Assembly (NCBI GenBank): GCA_027030605.1
Contig: JALVEV010000046.1
Span: 1-15,281 of the forward strand
DNA from: Campylobacteraceae bacterium
GTDB taxonomy: Bacteria; Campylobacterota; Campylobacteria; Campylobacterales; Sulfurovaceae
DNA: 15,281 nucleotides
Reading direction: 5' to 3'
Under the pieces are notes generated by a model, which did not search any database, was not told the DNA's origin, and saw nothing but the letters and a program-made list of their open reading frames with translations. This document shows, piece after piece, positions 6,304 to 13,863 of the stretch (its first letter is position 1; every line of letters starts with the position of its first letter). The position numbers and the translations under genes are program-made.

Positions 6304-9063
6304 AGGATTTAACTCTATAGTTATTCTATCTTCATCAAATATTTTTTGAGCTAAAATTTGTACCTCTTTGGCTGTAATACTCTTGACTAAATCTAAATCA
6401 CTATAGACACGTGCAAAAGGGTCATTATGCTTATAGTGCATCTCCATAATATCTAACCAATACCAATTTTTACGTAAATTGGTCTCATGTTCTGTCTCAT
6501 AAGCTTTTTTATAAACATCTAGCTCCTCTTTGGTTATTGGTTTTGATTTAATCTCCTCTATAACCTCTTCTACCATCTTAATAAGCTCATCTTTTCGTTT
6601 AGGGTCACATGAAAATCTAATCAACCCACTAGATTGAACCTCTAAGACATCAAAACTAATATTAGCCCCTATGCCATAAACCCCTGATTTATCTTCACGA
6701 ATTAGCTTACGTAGACGAGTATTGAGTGTTTTTCTTAACGCCTGTGCTATAAAGCTTCTTTTTGTACTATAGGGTACTTTACTCTCATACTGTAGAACTA
6801 TATGACTAATGTTCTCACTGTTATAGTTTCGACTAAACTCTACGTTACCCTTTAAGTAAGGAATCTCTCGTTTTATAAACATCTCCTCTCTCTTTTTTGT
6901 AGGTAGGTTTGCTAAATATTTTTGAGCCAAAGCTTTAATCTCATCGTAAGATATATCACCTACAATCATGACCATAAAGTTATTAAAGTCCGAGAATCTA
7001 TCTTTAAACATCTCTAACATCTCCTCTTCATTATAACTATCTATAGTCTCATTGGTCTCAAAAACAATACGCTCATTATTTTTACGATAGAACTTTTTAG
7101 CCTCTCTAAAAAATCTAGTCTCAGGGTCATTTAGTGCCTTAGTTGCATCTATCTTCAAAATATTTTTCATATTATTGGTAACCCTCTTATCTATTCTTGG
7201 TTGGGTTAATTGAAGATAGAGAAGTGCAAACATACTCTCTATATCTTTTCTATTTGCATATCCTGAAATACTCTCTGTTCGCTCATGTATTCCAAAACCT
7301 ATATGAAAACTCTTGTTACTCAAAATTCTATTGAGTTCAAGCATAGAGTAGTTAGCTACTCCTGAGTTAGTCACAAAACTTGTTGAATTTCTTAGCTCTA
7401 AGAGTTTATCTGCCTCATAGAGAGATTCTCCTCCATAGCTAAAACTTTTTAAACCTACTCTATCTTTTGTAAAGTCCGTCTCTTTAAAGGCTACCTTTAG
7501 ACCATTTTCTAAAGTAAACTCATGAATATCTGTCTTTTTATCGTAACTCTCGCTAACTATCTTTTTAGGTTTTAGCCCATCTACCTTTAACTCACTTGGT
7601 AACTTTTTTGTCTTGCTTACATCAGTTAAATGAGATTTAGACTCCTCAATAGCTTTAAGTACCTCCTCTTTAGAGTAGCTCTTACCTGTAGAGTTTTTAA
7701 ATATAATCACTCTATCTTTAAAGCTTAAAAATCTTCTAAAAAGAGCATTTATCTCCTCTATTTTTATATCTTTTATCATCTCTTTTTTAAGCTTATACTC
7801 AACATCATAGTCTATAAAAGTCTGTTCTTGATTTTGTGCATAGTAGAGTAAATCACCCACCAATGAGCTAGAGGTTTGGTCATGCACACGGGCATAATAC
7901 TTCTCGTTAGAGGCTAACATCTCTTTTTTGATTTGAGCTAAGTCATTTGGAGAAAAGCCATACTTTTGAAAACTAAAAATTAACTCATAAAGCTCTTTAA
8001 GAGCAGGTAGTGCATCACCATCTTTGTAAGAGGCTGAAAAAGCATAAGCTCCTCGATATTTACTAAATGAGGTTGAACCAAAATGAATAGTAGTTGCTTT
8101 TGGTTTCTCTTTCTCTATCTGCTCCTTAGCTTTTATAGCAAAAAGTTTTGTCATCATAGCATCTACAAGTCCTTTTCTAAAGTCTTTTTTAGTCAGCATC
8201 TGGTCTAAACGGTCAAGGTAGTAGACCTCTACACTGTTAGAGGTTACCTCTTTATCCCATACCGTCTTAATTCGTGTTACATTGTTTTCAGGAATAACTC
8301 TTGCCACTCGTTTTGGGTGTGAGGTTCTATTTAGAGAGCTAAAGGTTTTTTTAATCATCTCCTCCACTTTTGTAGTATTAAAGTCACCTACAGCTATAAA
8401 GTGCATAAGCTCTGGGCTATACCATCGTCTATAGAAATCTTTTGCCCCCTTGACTGGAATATTTTTAATTATCTCCTTTTTACCAATTGGCTCTTTATCA
8501 AAGTAGGGACTATTTTTAAAGATAAGAGGCTCTATCTGCTTAAAGATACGCTCACCAACTCCATCTTGAAGCCGTGCCTCTTCGAGTACAACTCCTCTCT
8601 CTTTATTAAACTCCTCTTTATCAAAGGTTATTCCCCCTGCCCAATCTGAAAAGACAGTTAGGCTCTTTTCTAAGTTATCTTTCTCTAAAGGAACTGTCAA
8701 GATATAAACTGTTCGCTCATAACCTGTATTGGCATTAAGGTCTCCTCCAAACTGAACCCCTATCGACTCTAAGTAGTCAATCAAATCATTTTTCTTAAAG
8801 TGTGTTGAGCCATTAAATGCCATATGTTCCACAAAGTGAGCAATTCCAAGTTCGCTCTGATTCTCTTCAAGAGACCCAACCTTTACCAACAGACGTAACT
8901 CTGCTCTATGTTTTGGCTTTTTGTTATGCATAATGCTGTATTTAAAGCCGTTAGCAAGTTCCCCCTCTATGACACTCTTCTCTTTTGGAAGAAGTTCAGA
9001 GGTAGTTGTATTAGCAAAAATCAAATAGGGGAAGAGTAGTAACAGAAGTATAAGTTTTTTCAT
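6286..9063 (-). CDS. Periplasmic M16 family zinc metallopeptidase (PqqL-like)
   Basis: 925 residues, close to the length of E. coli PqqL. Signal peptide 1-17 (MKKLILLLLLFPYLIFA). The N-terminal M16 domain carries the inverted zinc motif HFVEH (His76, Glu79, His80), with the distal zinc ligand expected at E161/E162 in ERGVVLEEARL. GDLNANTGYERTVY follows the motif as in active members. The second half (about 510-925) is the inactive M16 repeat without HxxEH, which completes the substrate chamber. Predicted role: degradation of peptides or small unfolded proteins in the periplasm. Start ATG with AAGG 6 bases upstream. It lies 72 bases downstream of the trypsin-like gene on the same strand and could be read from the same transcript. 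Only a weak 5-bp hairpin (TTGGT/ACCAA, 9106-9117) separates them. The last codons are shared with the direct repeat at 4819. Confidence 0.95.
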   Translation of the reverse strand: MKKLILLLLLFPYLIFANTTTSELLPKEKSVIEGELANGFKYSIMHNKKPKHRAELRLLVKVGSLEENQSELGIAHFVEHMAFNGSTHFKKNDLIDYLESIGVQFGGDLNANTGYERTVYILTVPLEKDNLEKSLTVFSDWAGGITFDKEEFNKERGVVLEEARLQDGVGERIFKQIEPLIFKNSPYFDKEPIGKKEIIKNIPVKGAKDFYRRWYSPELMHFIAVGDFNTTKVEEMIKKTFSSLNRTSHPKRVARVIPENNVTRIKTVWDKEVTSNSVEVYYLDRLDQMLTKKDFRKGLVDAMMTKLFAIKAKEQIEKEKPKATTIHFGSTSFSKYRGAYAFSASYKDGDALPALKELYELIFSFQKYGFSPNDLAQIKKEMLASNEKYYARVHDQTSSSLVGDLLYYAQNQEQTFIDYDVEYKLKKEMIKDIKIEEINALFRRFLSFKDRVIIFKNSTGKSYSKEEVLKAIEESKSHLTDVSKTKKLPSELKVDGLKPKKIVSESYDKKTDIHEFTLENGLKVAFKETDFTKDRVGLKSFSYGGESLYEADKLLELRNSTSFVTNSGVANYSMLELNRILSNKSFHIGFGIHERTESISGYANRKDIESMFALLYLQLTQPRIDKRVTNNMKNILKIDATKALNDPETRFFREAKKFYRKNNERIVFETNETIDSYNEEEMLEMFKDRFSDFNNFMVMIVGDISYDEIKALAQKYLANLPTKKREEMFIKREIPYLKGNVEFSRNYNSENISHIVLQYESKVPYSTKRSFIAQALRKTLNTRLRKLIREDKSGVYGIGANISFDVLEVQSSGLIRFSCDPKRKDELIKMVEEVIEEIKSKPITKEELDVYKKAYETEHETNLRKNWYWLDIMEMHYKHNDPFARVYSDLDLVKSITAKEVQILAQKIFDEDRITIELNPKKKED

Positions 9064-9135
9064 AAAGAACCTTTTTTTAAAGTTTATTTAGAAATATACT
9101 TCAAATTGGTGAACCAACTGTTAATAAGATTAAAT

Positions 9136-10251
9136 TTAGTTTTTTAAATATAATAAGTCAACTATTTTCATACCCAACTCTTTAGAACTCTCATTTAAAC
9201 ACTCTTCTGCTGACTCCTCTTTACTAAATCCACTAGCTACACCATCTATAAAATCAGATTGTATTTTATTTTTTGTGACAACATCAAAGATGCTAAAGCT
9301 TAAATGACAAGTAGTTTTAACAATGGTATTGTCATAAACAGTAGAGCTTTTTTGTCTGATTTTATTAGAAATCTCTATTTTATACCCATTTGTCAAATCC
9401 TCTTTTGAAGAGAGTATAAAGCCACTTTGAGTTAATTGTCTGCTAACTTCATCATAAATATCTTGGTTATTGGCAGATAAAAGTATCTCTTTGGAACTAC
9501 TGATTTTTTGGGTTTTTATAATAGGTTTAACAGATGGAGTTGTTATTTCTGTAGAGTCTTTATCCCATAAAAAAAAGAGACCCAACACAACAAAAGGAGA
9601 AGCAAAAAGATAATATTTAGAAGTTTTAACTCTAGTAGCTACAACCTTTAACTCTTTTAAGTTAGTACAATGAACAGCGTTAAATGTTCCTGATTGATTG
9701 GCTAAGGCATTAACTAAACCAACTAAGTAAAGTTTTCCTTTTGTAGCATAAAAAACCCCACTTCCTGAAACGCCTTTCATATAGTCTATGGCATCATCTC
9801 CAGATGTATCATTGGTGATATTAGACATATCTATTTTAAATGTTTTTTTATCTACAGCATCATCATTACATTTGGCTTTAAAATTGTGTGCTTTGTCTAA
9901 TCCTGATGGGAAACCTCTAATGAAGTAGTCTCTCTCATACTCTACATTGGAGAAATTGACTCTTATAAAGTTATGCATAGATAAATCTTTTTTATCTATC
10001 TCCAAGAGAACTAAGCTTCCCAAAGAGATTATATCAACAGCATAGAGTTCAGCCCTATTATAAAATATAAACTTTACATCATCAGCATCAACTTGATGTT
10101 CATTAGCCCCTTTTCCATAAATACAGTGATGTACGGTTAAAATGTATGGTCTGCTTTTATAGCTTATAAGAACACCTGTCCCTTTTTCATTGGGGGTCTC
10201 TATCTGAACTGTTAGTTGTTTGATGTTCTCTTTTATCTCTTTTTCAGTCAC
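9136..10251 (-). CDS. Membrane-anchored trypsin-like serine protease, partner of the MBL protein
   Basis: 371 residues. Residues 12-205 form a chymotrypsin-fold protease: GTGVLIS, YILTVHHC with His42, and GVSGSGVF with the expected nucleophile Ser162. The DLALLKI-type position reads SLVLLEI, so the usual catalytic Asp appears to be Ser79; activity therefore needs testing. There is no signal peptide. One transmembrane helix (about 213-229) is preceded by Arg/Lys and followed by Asp, predicting a cytoplasmic protease and a periplasmic tail. The tail (about 250-371) is an alpha/beta domain that I cannot name. It has just two cysteines, C315 and C351, which could form a disulfide. The GTG start is backed by AGGAG 6 bases upstream and overlaps the upstream gene by 8 bases, so the two are coupled. 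Trypsin-like and MBL-fold proteins co-occur in type I AVAST defence loci. Function in defence is inference. Confidence 0.85.
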   Translation of the reverse strand: MTEKEIKENIKQLTVQIETPNEKGTGVLISYKSRPYILTVHHCIYGKGANEHQVDADDVKFIFYNRAELYAVDIISLGSLVLLEIDKKDLSMHNFIRVNFSNVEYERDYFIRGFPSGLDKAHNFKAKCNDDAVDKKTFKIDMSNITNDTSGDDAIDYMKGVSGSGVFYATKGKLYLVGLVNALANQSGTFNAVHCTNLKELKVVATRVKTSKYYLFASPFVVLGLFFLWDKDSTEITTPSVKPIIKTQKISSSKEILLSANNQDIYDEVSRQLTQSGFILSSKEDLTNGYKIEISNKIRQKSSTVYDNTIVKTTCHLSFSIFDVVTKNKIQSDFIDGVASGFSKEESAEECLNESSKELGMKIVDLLYLKN

Positions 10252-11299
10252 TATTTTCTCCTAATATTTGAAAGAGAGTATGGTTGTAGATAGATTTACA
10301 ATTGTATCTCTCCTCCTCTTCACTTGTCAAAAGATGTGTTTTTGTATCTTTGTAATCCTCTTTTGCATAGTTGTAGTAAAAATATATCTTTTTTGATTTG
10401 TCACGATATTTATGACACAAAACTCTAGCTAGAGTCTCTATGTTTGGGTGTCCATATCGTCCATTGGTGCTGATGATGTATCTTTGACACTCTACTAAAG
10501 CTAAAAACTCTTCACTGGTATGGTATTTACTTCCATGATGTGCCAACTTTAGGTAGTCAACTTTTAATCTATTTTGAGTAGAGTAGCCCAAGGCTTTAAG
10601 TGATGAGACCATAATATGGTCTTTGGCATCACCCAAAAGTAAAATAGTCTGCTCTTCATACTTTAGTATCATAGATAGACTTGCTCCATTGGCTGGGTCA
10701 TCTTTTAGGCGTTTCTCTTTAAATGGTTTCTCTTTTATAAGTTGATAAAAGTCTAAAGAGACCTCCTCTTCTATAATAGAGTCACTTACTAATGCTTCCT
10801 CTTTTACATCACCCAAGGTAAAGGCACTATTAAAGACTTCAAGGGCTTCATAAGAGGGAGATAAAAGGGTGATTTGTAAACCAAAAAAGTTAAATGGTTC
10901 ACTTTCGTTTGTTAGCTCTTTTTTGTTTGTATTTAATCTATTTGAGTTATTGATAAAATCTACCAATGCAATACCATCTGACTCACTAACCAAAGTGGAG
11001 TCACTCTTTTTTATCATTTTCCCTGAATTAAAGAAGATATTTTTTACTTTGTTTTTTTGAGAGCTATCGAGTAGTTTTAAAATACCACCTATATGGTCTT
11101 TGTCAATATGGGTGAGAAAAACATAGTCTAAATGCTCTATTTTAGCTATATGAGTTTTAATATATTTTTTATAACTGTTTGGCATACCCCCATCTATAAG
11201 AATATGGTATTTGCCTTCATCATCTCCTATGTAGGATAGAAACAGAGCATCTCCACTGAATGCTTTTAAAACATGTAGGGTTAGACTTTTTTTATGCAT
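10244..11299 (-). CDS. ComEC-like metallo-beta-lactamase-fold hydrolase
   Basis: 351 residues, no signal peptide, cytoplasmic. The metal-binding residues are visible in order: THIDKDHIGG (H64, D66, D68, H69), ILLLGDA with the bridging Asp (near 220), LAHHGSKYHTSEEF with the HHGS pair, and STNGRYGHPN with the late His. The first motif has Asp in place of the second His of HxHxDH, as is common in ComEC/Rec2-type and conflict-system MBL proteins. LIDGGMP near residue 35 is the usual early Asp-Gly-Gly strand. A strand/helix insertion (about 90-200) separates the two halves. Likely a nuclease or phosphoesterase; the substrate is unknown. It is the first gene of a two-gene unit with the trypsin-like protease (8-base overlap). 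Start ATG without a Shine-Dalgarno sequence, but a TATAAT box ends only 5 bases before it. Confidence 0.9.
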   Translation of the reverse strand: MHKKSLTLHVLKAFSGDALFLSYIGDDEGKYHILIDGGMPNSYKKYIKTHIAKIEHLDYVFLTHIDKDHIGGILKLLDSSQKNKVKNIFFNSGKMIKKSDSTLVSESDGIALVDFINNSNRLNTNKKELTNESEPFNFFGLQITLLSPSYEALEVFNSAFTLGDVKEEALVSDSIIEEEVSLDFYQLIKEKPFKEKRLKDDPANGASLSMILKYEEQTILLLGDAKDHIMVSSLKALGYSTQNRLKVDYLKLAHHGSKYHTSEEFLALVECQRYIISTNGRYGHPNIETLARVLCHKYRDKSKKIYFYYNYAKEDYKDTKTHLLTSEEEERYNCKSIYNHTLFQILGENSD

Positions 11300-11304
11300 T
11301 TTGA

Positions 11305-11310
11305 ATTATA
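11305..11310 (-). promoter_or_regulatory. TATAAT -10 box for the MBL-protease operon
   Basis: A perfect minus-strand TATAAT is separated from the ATG of the MBL gene by the five bases TCAAA. Transcription would begin at or within a base of the start codon, giving a leaderless mRNA, which fits the absence of a ribosome site. The -35 region is A/T-rich without a clear consensus, common in Campylobacterota. Confidence 0.5.
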
Positions 11311-11370
11311 TCTAATTAATTTTGTTTTAAAAAGTTCTAAAATGGGACAGGTTTTGGTAAGATAACACAT

Positions 11371-11376
11371 TATAAT
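11371..11376 (+). promoter_or_regulatory. TATAAT -10 box for the lipoprotein-WYL operon
   Basis: A perfect plus-strand TATAAT lies 29 bases before the GTG of the first operon gene, leaving a short leader with an AAAAGGA ribosome site. With the opposing box at 11305 it makes 11300-11405 a compact divergent promoter in which one regulator could control both sides. No clear -35 element. Confidence 0.5.
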
Positions 11377-11405
11377 GTTTTTTATTAAAATTAAAAGGAT
11401 TTACA

Positions 11406-12152
11406 GTGACAAAAAAACACTTAACAACACTACTTCTTAGTGCCATTGCATTAACAGCTTGTGGAGGAGGTGGAGGCTCTTCTGATACACCTAAAAAGAG
11501 TGACGATGCTACTTCTAGCATTAAAAAATATAAGATAGTAGCTACTCCAACATCAGGTGGAAACTGCCGTGGAGCTAATGGGACAATGGTTATTAACGGT
11601 TCTGATGTATCAGGAACCATCAAGACAGGATGGGGTGACAATTTAGTTATATCTGGAACTTATACTTCACAAAGTGGTGACATAGATGGAGGTTTTGCAA
11701 AAAACAATAAACGCCTAGCAACCTATAATGGAAATATAAAAAATAACAGTGGTAGTGGAAATTGGTCAGATAGTTTAGGCTGTAGTGGAACATGGACGGC
11801 AACAGGAGCATCATCAAATAGTACACCACCAACTAACAATTCAAAAATATTCGATGCACAGAATCTTCAAGGCTATGAAATTAACTATAAATCTGATGGT
11901 TTAGTTTCAAATAAAATTGAGTTTACTTGTGATGGGTCATTTAATATAACAGTTTCAAGACATGGTGTAGATGTACCAATTATGAGTGGAGACCAAATAG
12001 ATATTAGTGATACACTTATGGTTTTAAACAGTGCTATTGATGATGAAAAGAGAACTATTAGTTTACAAGATGGTAACATTGTTATTGGTAAATCGGTTGA
12101 TGAAGATGGAAATATTATTAAAGAGGTCAAAAAAGTTTCAAGTTGTAATTAA
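11406..12152 (+). CDS. Two-domain lipoprotein, first gene of WYL operon
   Basis: 248 residues. Lipoprotein signal peptide with lipobox LTAC, so Cys19 is lipidated, followed by a Gly5 run and a Ser/Thr/Asp/Lys-rich linker. Domain 1 (about 42-135) is Gly-rich, probably a beta-barrel (GANGTMVINGSDVSGTI, ISGTYTSQSGDIDGG), with C54 and C126 able to form a disulfide. A second linker (about 135-148) leads to domain 2 (149-248), all-beta in appearance, with C175 and C247. The even cysteine pairing fits the periplasm or cell surface. Start GTG with AAAAGGA 6 bases upstream. The stop TAA abuts the ATG of the WYL gene directly, so the two are co-translated. I do not recognise a named family; function unknown. 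Confidence 0.85.
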   Translation: MTKKHLTTLLLSAIALTACGGGGGSSDTPKKSDDATSSIKKYKIVATPTSGGNCRGANGTMVINGSDVSGTIKTGWGDNLVISGTYTSQSGDIDGGFAKNNKRLATYNGNIKNNSGSGNWSDSLGCSGTWTATGASSNSTPPTNNSKIFDAQNLQGYEINYKSDGLVSNKIEFTCDGSFNITVSRHGVDVPIMSGDQIDISDTLMVLNSAIDDEKRTISLQDGNIVIGKSVDEDGNIIKEVKKVSSCN

Positions 12153-13166
12153 ATGAGCATAAGCAAAAAGATAGAAAATATTTTCAAATTGATGGAGCTT
12201 TTCGTAGAAGAGAAGATGGTTTGTCAAAATGGAACGGTTTTAGATAAAAGAGGCATGATTGTTGGAAAAACCATTGATGCCGAAGATAGCAAAAATTATG
12301 TAGATAGTTTTGATTATGACAGAAGGACTCTTTGTCGTTATCTTAATGATATACAAGAGCTTTACCCTCATATTGTCAAGATAAAAGAGAACCCTACTCA
12401 CTGTTTTCGGCTCGATAGTGCCTCTACTATTTTTCATAAGTTTTTAAGCAGTAGCGATGATGTCTCGTGGCTCATACAACTTATGTATGAGTCCGACAAA
12501 AATCTTTTTGCAAAGTTAGAAGAGGATACAAAAGAGAGACTTGCTAATATTAGCAAAGGAAAAAGAGATATTTTCTTGTTTCAAAACCCATATTTTGACG
12601 AGTTGATAGAGAAAGGTAAAAAACAGATTTTTAACTCTTTAAAATTAGCCATAAAAAATAATGAGTATAGAGATATATACTACCACTACAATCAAGAGCG
12701 TTTTATTAAAAATGCTCAATGTCTAAAACTCGTCTTTATGGATAACAATTGGTATGTGGCTACTGCCTCTGAAGAGAGAGGTTTTCTTCTGTTGCGTATT
12801 GCTTTTATAGAGCGTGTGGAGTACTCTCAAAAAGAGTCTTATCAAGAGAGTCAACTTAACAAATATATTGACTACTTTAAAACCATGCAAAACCCCATGA
12901 CAAGGTTTGGAGTAGAGAAACAAAAAGCCCATCTTTTGGCTTCACCCAAAATTGCCAAATATTTTAAACCAAATATGAAAAAGTTTCTCTTCTCTCAAAA
13001 TTTTATAAAAGAGAACAGCGATGGAAGTGTTGAGTTTACCTTAGACTATACTCATGCATTGGAGATATTGCCTTTTATTAAAAGGTGGCTACCCGATGTA
13101 GAGATTCTATCTCCTCAATCTTTACAAGATAATCTTATTCAAGATTTAAAAAAATATTTAAAATAG
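12153..13166 (+). CDS. WYL-domain transcriptional regulator
   Basis: 337 residues, cytoplasmic. The N-terminal winged-helix region (about 3-90) has a recognition-helix segment DYDRRTLCRYLNDIQELY. The middle holds a diverged WYL core: LKLVFMDNNWYVATASEERGFLLLRIAFIERVE (about 191-223, written WYV rather than WYL). The C-terminal WCX-like extension (about 250-337) has DGSVEFTLDYTHALEILPFIKRWLPDVEILSPQSL, typical of the family. WYL domains bind nucleic-acid or nucleotide ligands and often repress defence loci (BrxR, CapW types). Start ATG directly follows the lipoprotein stop (TAAATG) with no ribosome site, so it depends on translational coupling. It probably autoregulates the divergent promoter at 11300-11405; that is inference. 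The GXDY-type start to the HTH and the length are normal for the family. Confidence 0.85.
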   Translation: MSISKKIENIFKLMELFVEEKMVCQNGTVLDKRGMIVGKTIDAEDSKNYVDSFDYDRRTLCRYLNDIQELYPHIVKIKENPTHCFRLDSASTIFHKFLSSSDDVSWLIQLMYESDKNLFAKLEEDTKERLANISKGKRDIFLFQNPYFDELIEKGKKQIFNSLKLAIKNNEYRDIYYHYNQERFIKNAQCLKLVFMDNNWYVATASEERGFLLLRIAFIERVEYSQKESYQESQLNKYIDYFKTMQNPMTRFGVEKQKAHLLASPKIAKYFKPNMKKFLFSQNFIKENSDGSVEFTLDYTHALEILPFIKRWLPDVEILSPQSLQDNLIQDLKKYLK

Positions 13167-13174
13167 GAAAAAAA

Positions 13175-13813
13175 ATGAAATTAAAATTGATAATAACAAG
13201 CATGATAATAGTGCTTTTTAGTGCGTGTAGTGATAATAAAGATGAAGCTAGTGTTGAAAATTTTACAAAAGTAATCAATGAACATTTTAAGCAGAGAGAT
13301 TTTTGTATTAAACTCACAGATAAAATAGATAAGTTTCCTACTGAAACAAGTAGTGCAACTACTACACTACAGGAGTATAAAGCTTATGAAAAAATGGGTT
13401 TTCTTAAATTAACTCCACAAAGAGTTAAATATCAAGGGATGCCAGGTGGTGGAGATAAAGATGGAAAGATTGATGGATATACGGTCAAGTTAACAGAAAA
13501 AGGGAAAAAGGCATATCATGATGATAAAAAAGGTAGTTTTACAAGTAAAGGATTTTGTATAGGTCAGTATCAAGTTAAACAAATCTCTAACTATACAACT
13601 CCTACCGAGAGAAATGGATTTGTAATGAGCAGAGTAGATTATACTTTAACTGCCATGGATATAGAAGATAAGATAGTTGAAATTGTAAAAGAAGAAAAAG
13701 CAAAAGGTCGCTTTTATAGAGCAGAAGTAGATAAGACCAAAGATGAATCCAGAGCTTTAATTTTAACCGAAATGAAAGGTTGGGTGCATGAAAAAGATAT
13801 GAGACGACGGTAA
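13175..13813 (+). CDS. Lipoprotein, third gene of WYL operon
   Basis: 212 residues. Signal peptide with lipobox LFSAC (Cys18 lipidated) followed by SDNKDE; the Asp two after Cys could bear on sorting. The mature part resembles a pair of small alpha/beta units: TTLQEYKAYEKMGFLKLTP, then YTVKLTEKGKKAYH (a winged-helix-like wing), then GFCIGQYQVKQISNYTTP and MSRVDYTLTAMDIEDKI. Cysteines C44 and C128 could pair. The pattern recalls uncharacterised proteobacterial lipoproteins; I cannot name a family or function. Start ATG with AGGAAA about 5 bases upstream and 8 bases after the WYL stop, so it belongs to the same operon. It ends before a strong hairpin at 13835. Confidence 0.85.
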   Translation: MKLKLIITSMIIVLFSACSDNKDEASVENFTKVINEHFKQRDFCIKLTDKIDKFPTETSSATTTLQEYKAYEKMGFLKLTPQRVKYQGMPGGGDKDGKIDGYTVKLTEKGKKAYHDDKKGSFTSKGFCIGQYQVKQISNYTTPTERNGFVMSRVDYTLTAMDIEDKIVEIVKEEKAKGRFYRAEVDKTKDESRALILTEMKGWVHEKDMRRR

Positions 13814-13834
13814 GAAATATAAATATTAAATGTA

Positions 13835-13853
13835 TGGTGGGATTTTCCCACCA
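13835..13853. terminator. Bidirectional terminator between convergent genes
   Basis: A perfect 8-bp stem TGGTGGGA / TCCCACCA with a TTT loop, 21 bases after the stop of the lipoprotein gene and 10 bases after that of the FlgO-like gene on the other strand. The stem is far more GC-rich than its surroundings. T-rich stretches follow on both sides, though not directly. Confidence 0.75.
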
Positions 13854-13863
13854 AACTGCTTTA

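Noticed and set aside
9106..9117. Hairpin TTGGT-GA-ACCAA between protease and M16 genes as a terminator
   Set aside because: Only 5 bp with a 2-base loop and no T-run; too weak to call.
11327..12130. Minus-strand frames at 11327-11641, 11647-11832 and 11885-12130
   Set aside because: Antisense to the first lipoprotein, whose lipobox, start site and paired cysteines show that it is the coding strand; the antisense products are low-complexity.
12240..13317. Minus-strand frames at 12240-12437, 12723-12932 and 13135-13317
   Set aside because: Shadows of the WYL and lipoprotein genes; no motifs or ribosome sites.
9136..13813. Complete known AVAST, BREX or CBASS system
   Set aside because: No STAND NTPase, methyltransferase, nucleotidyltransferase or other core gene of those systems is present in the window.
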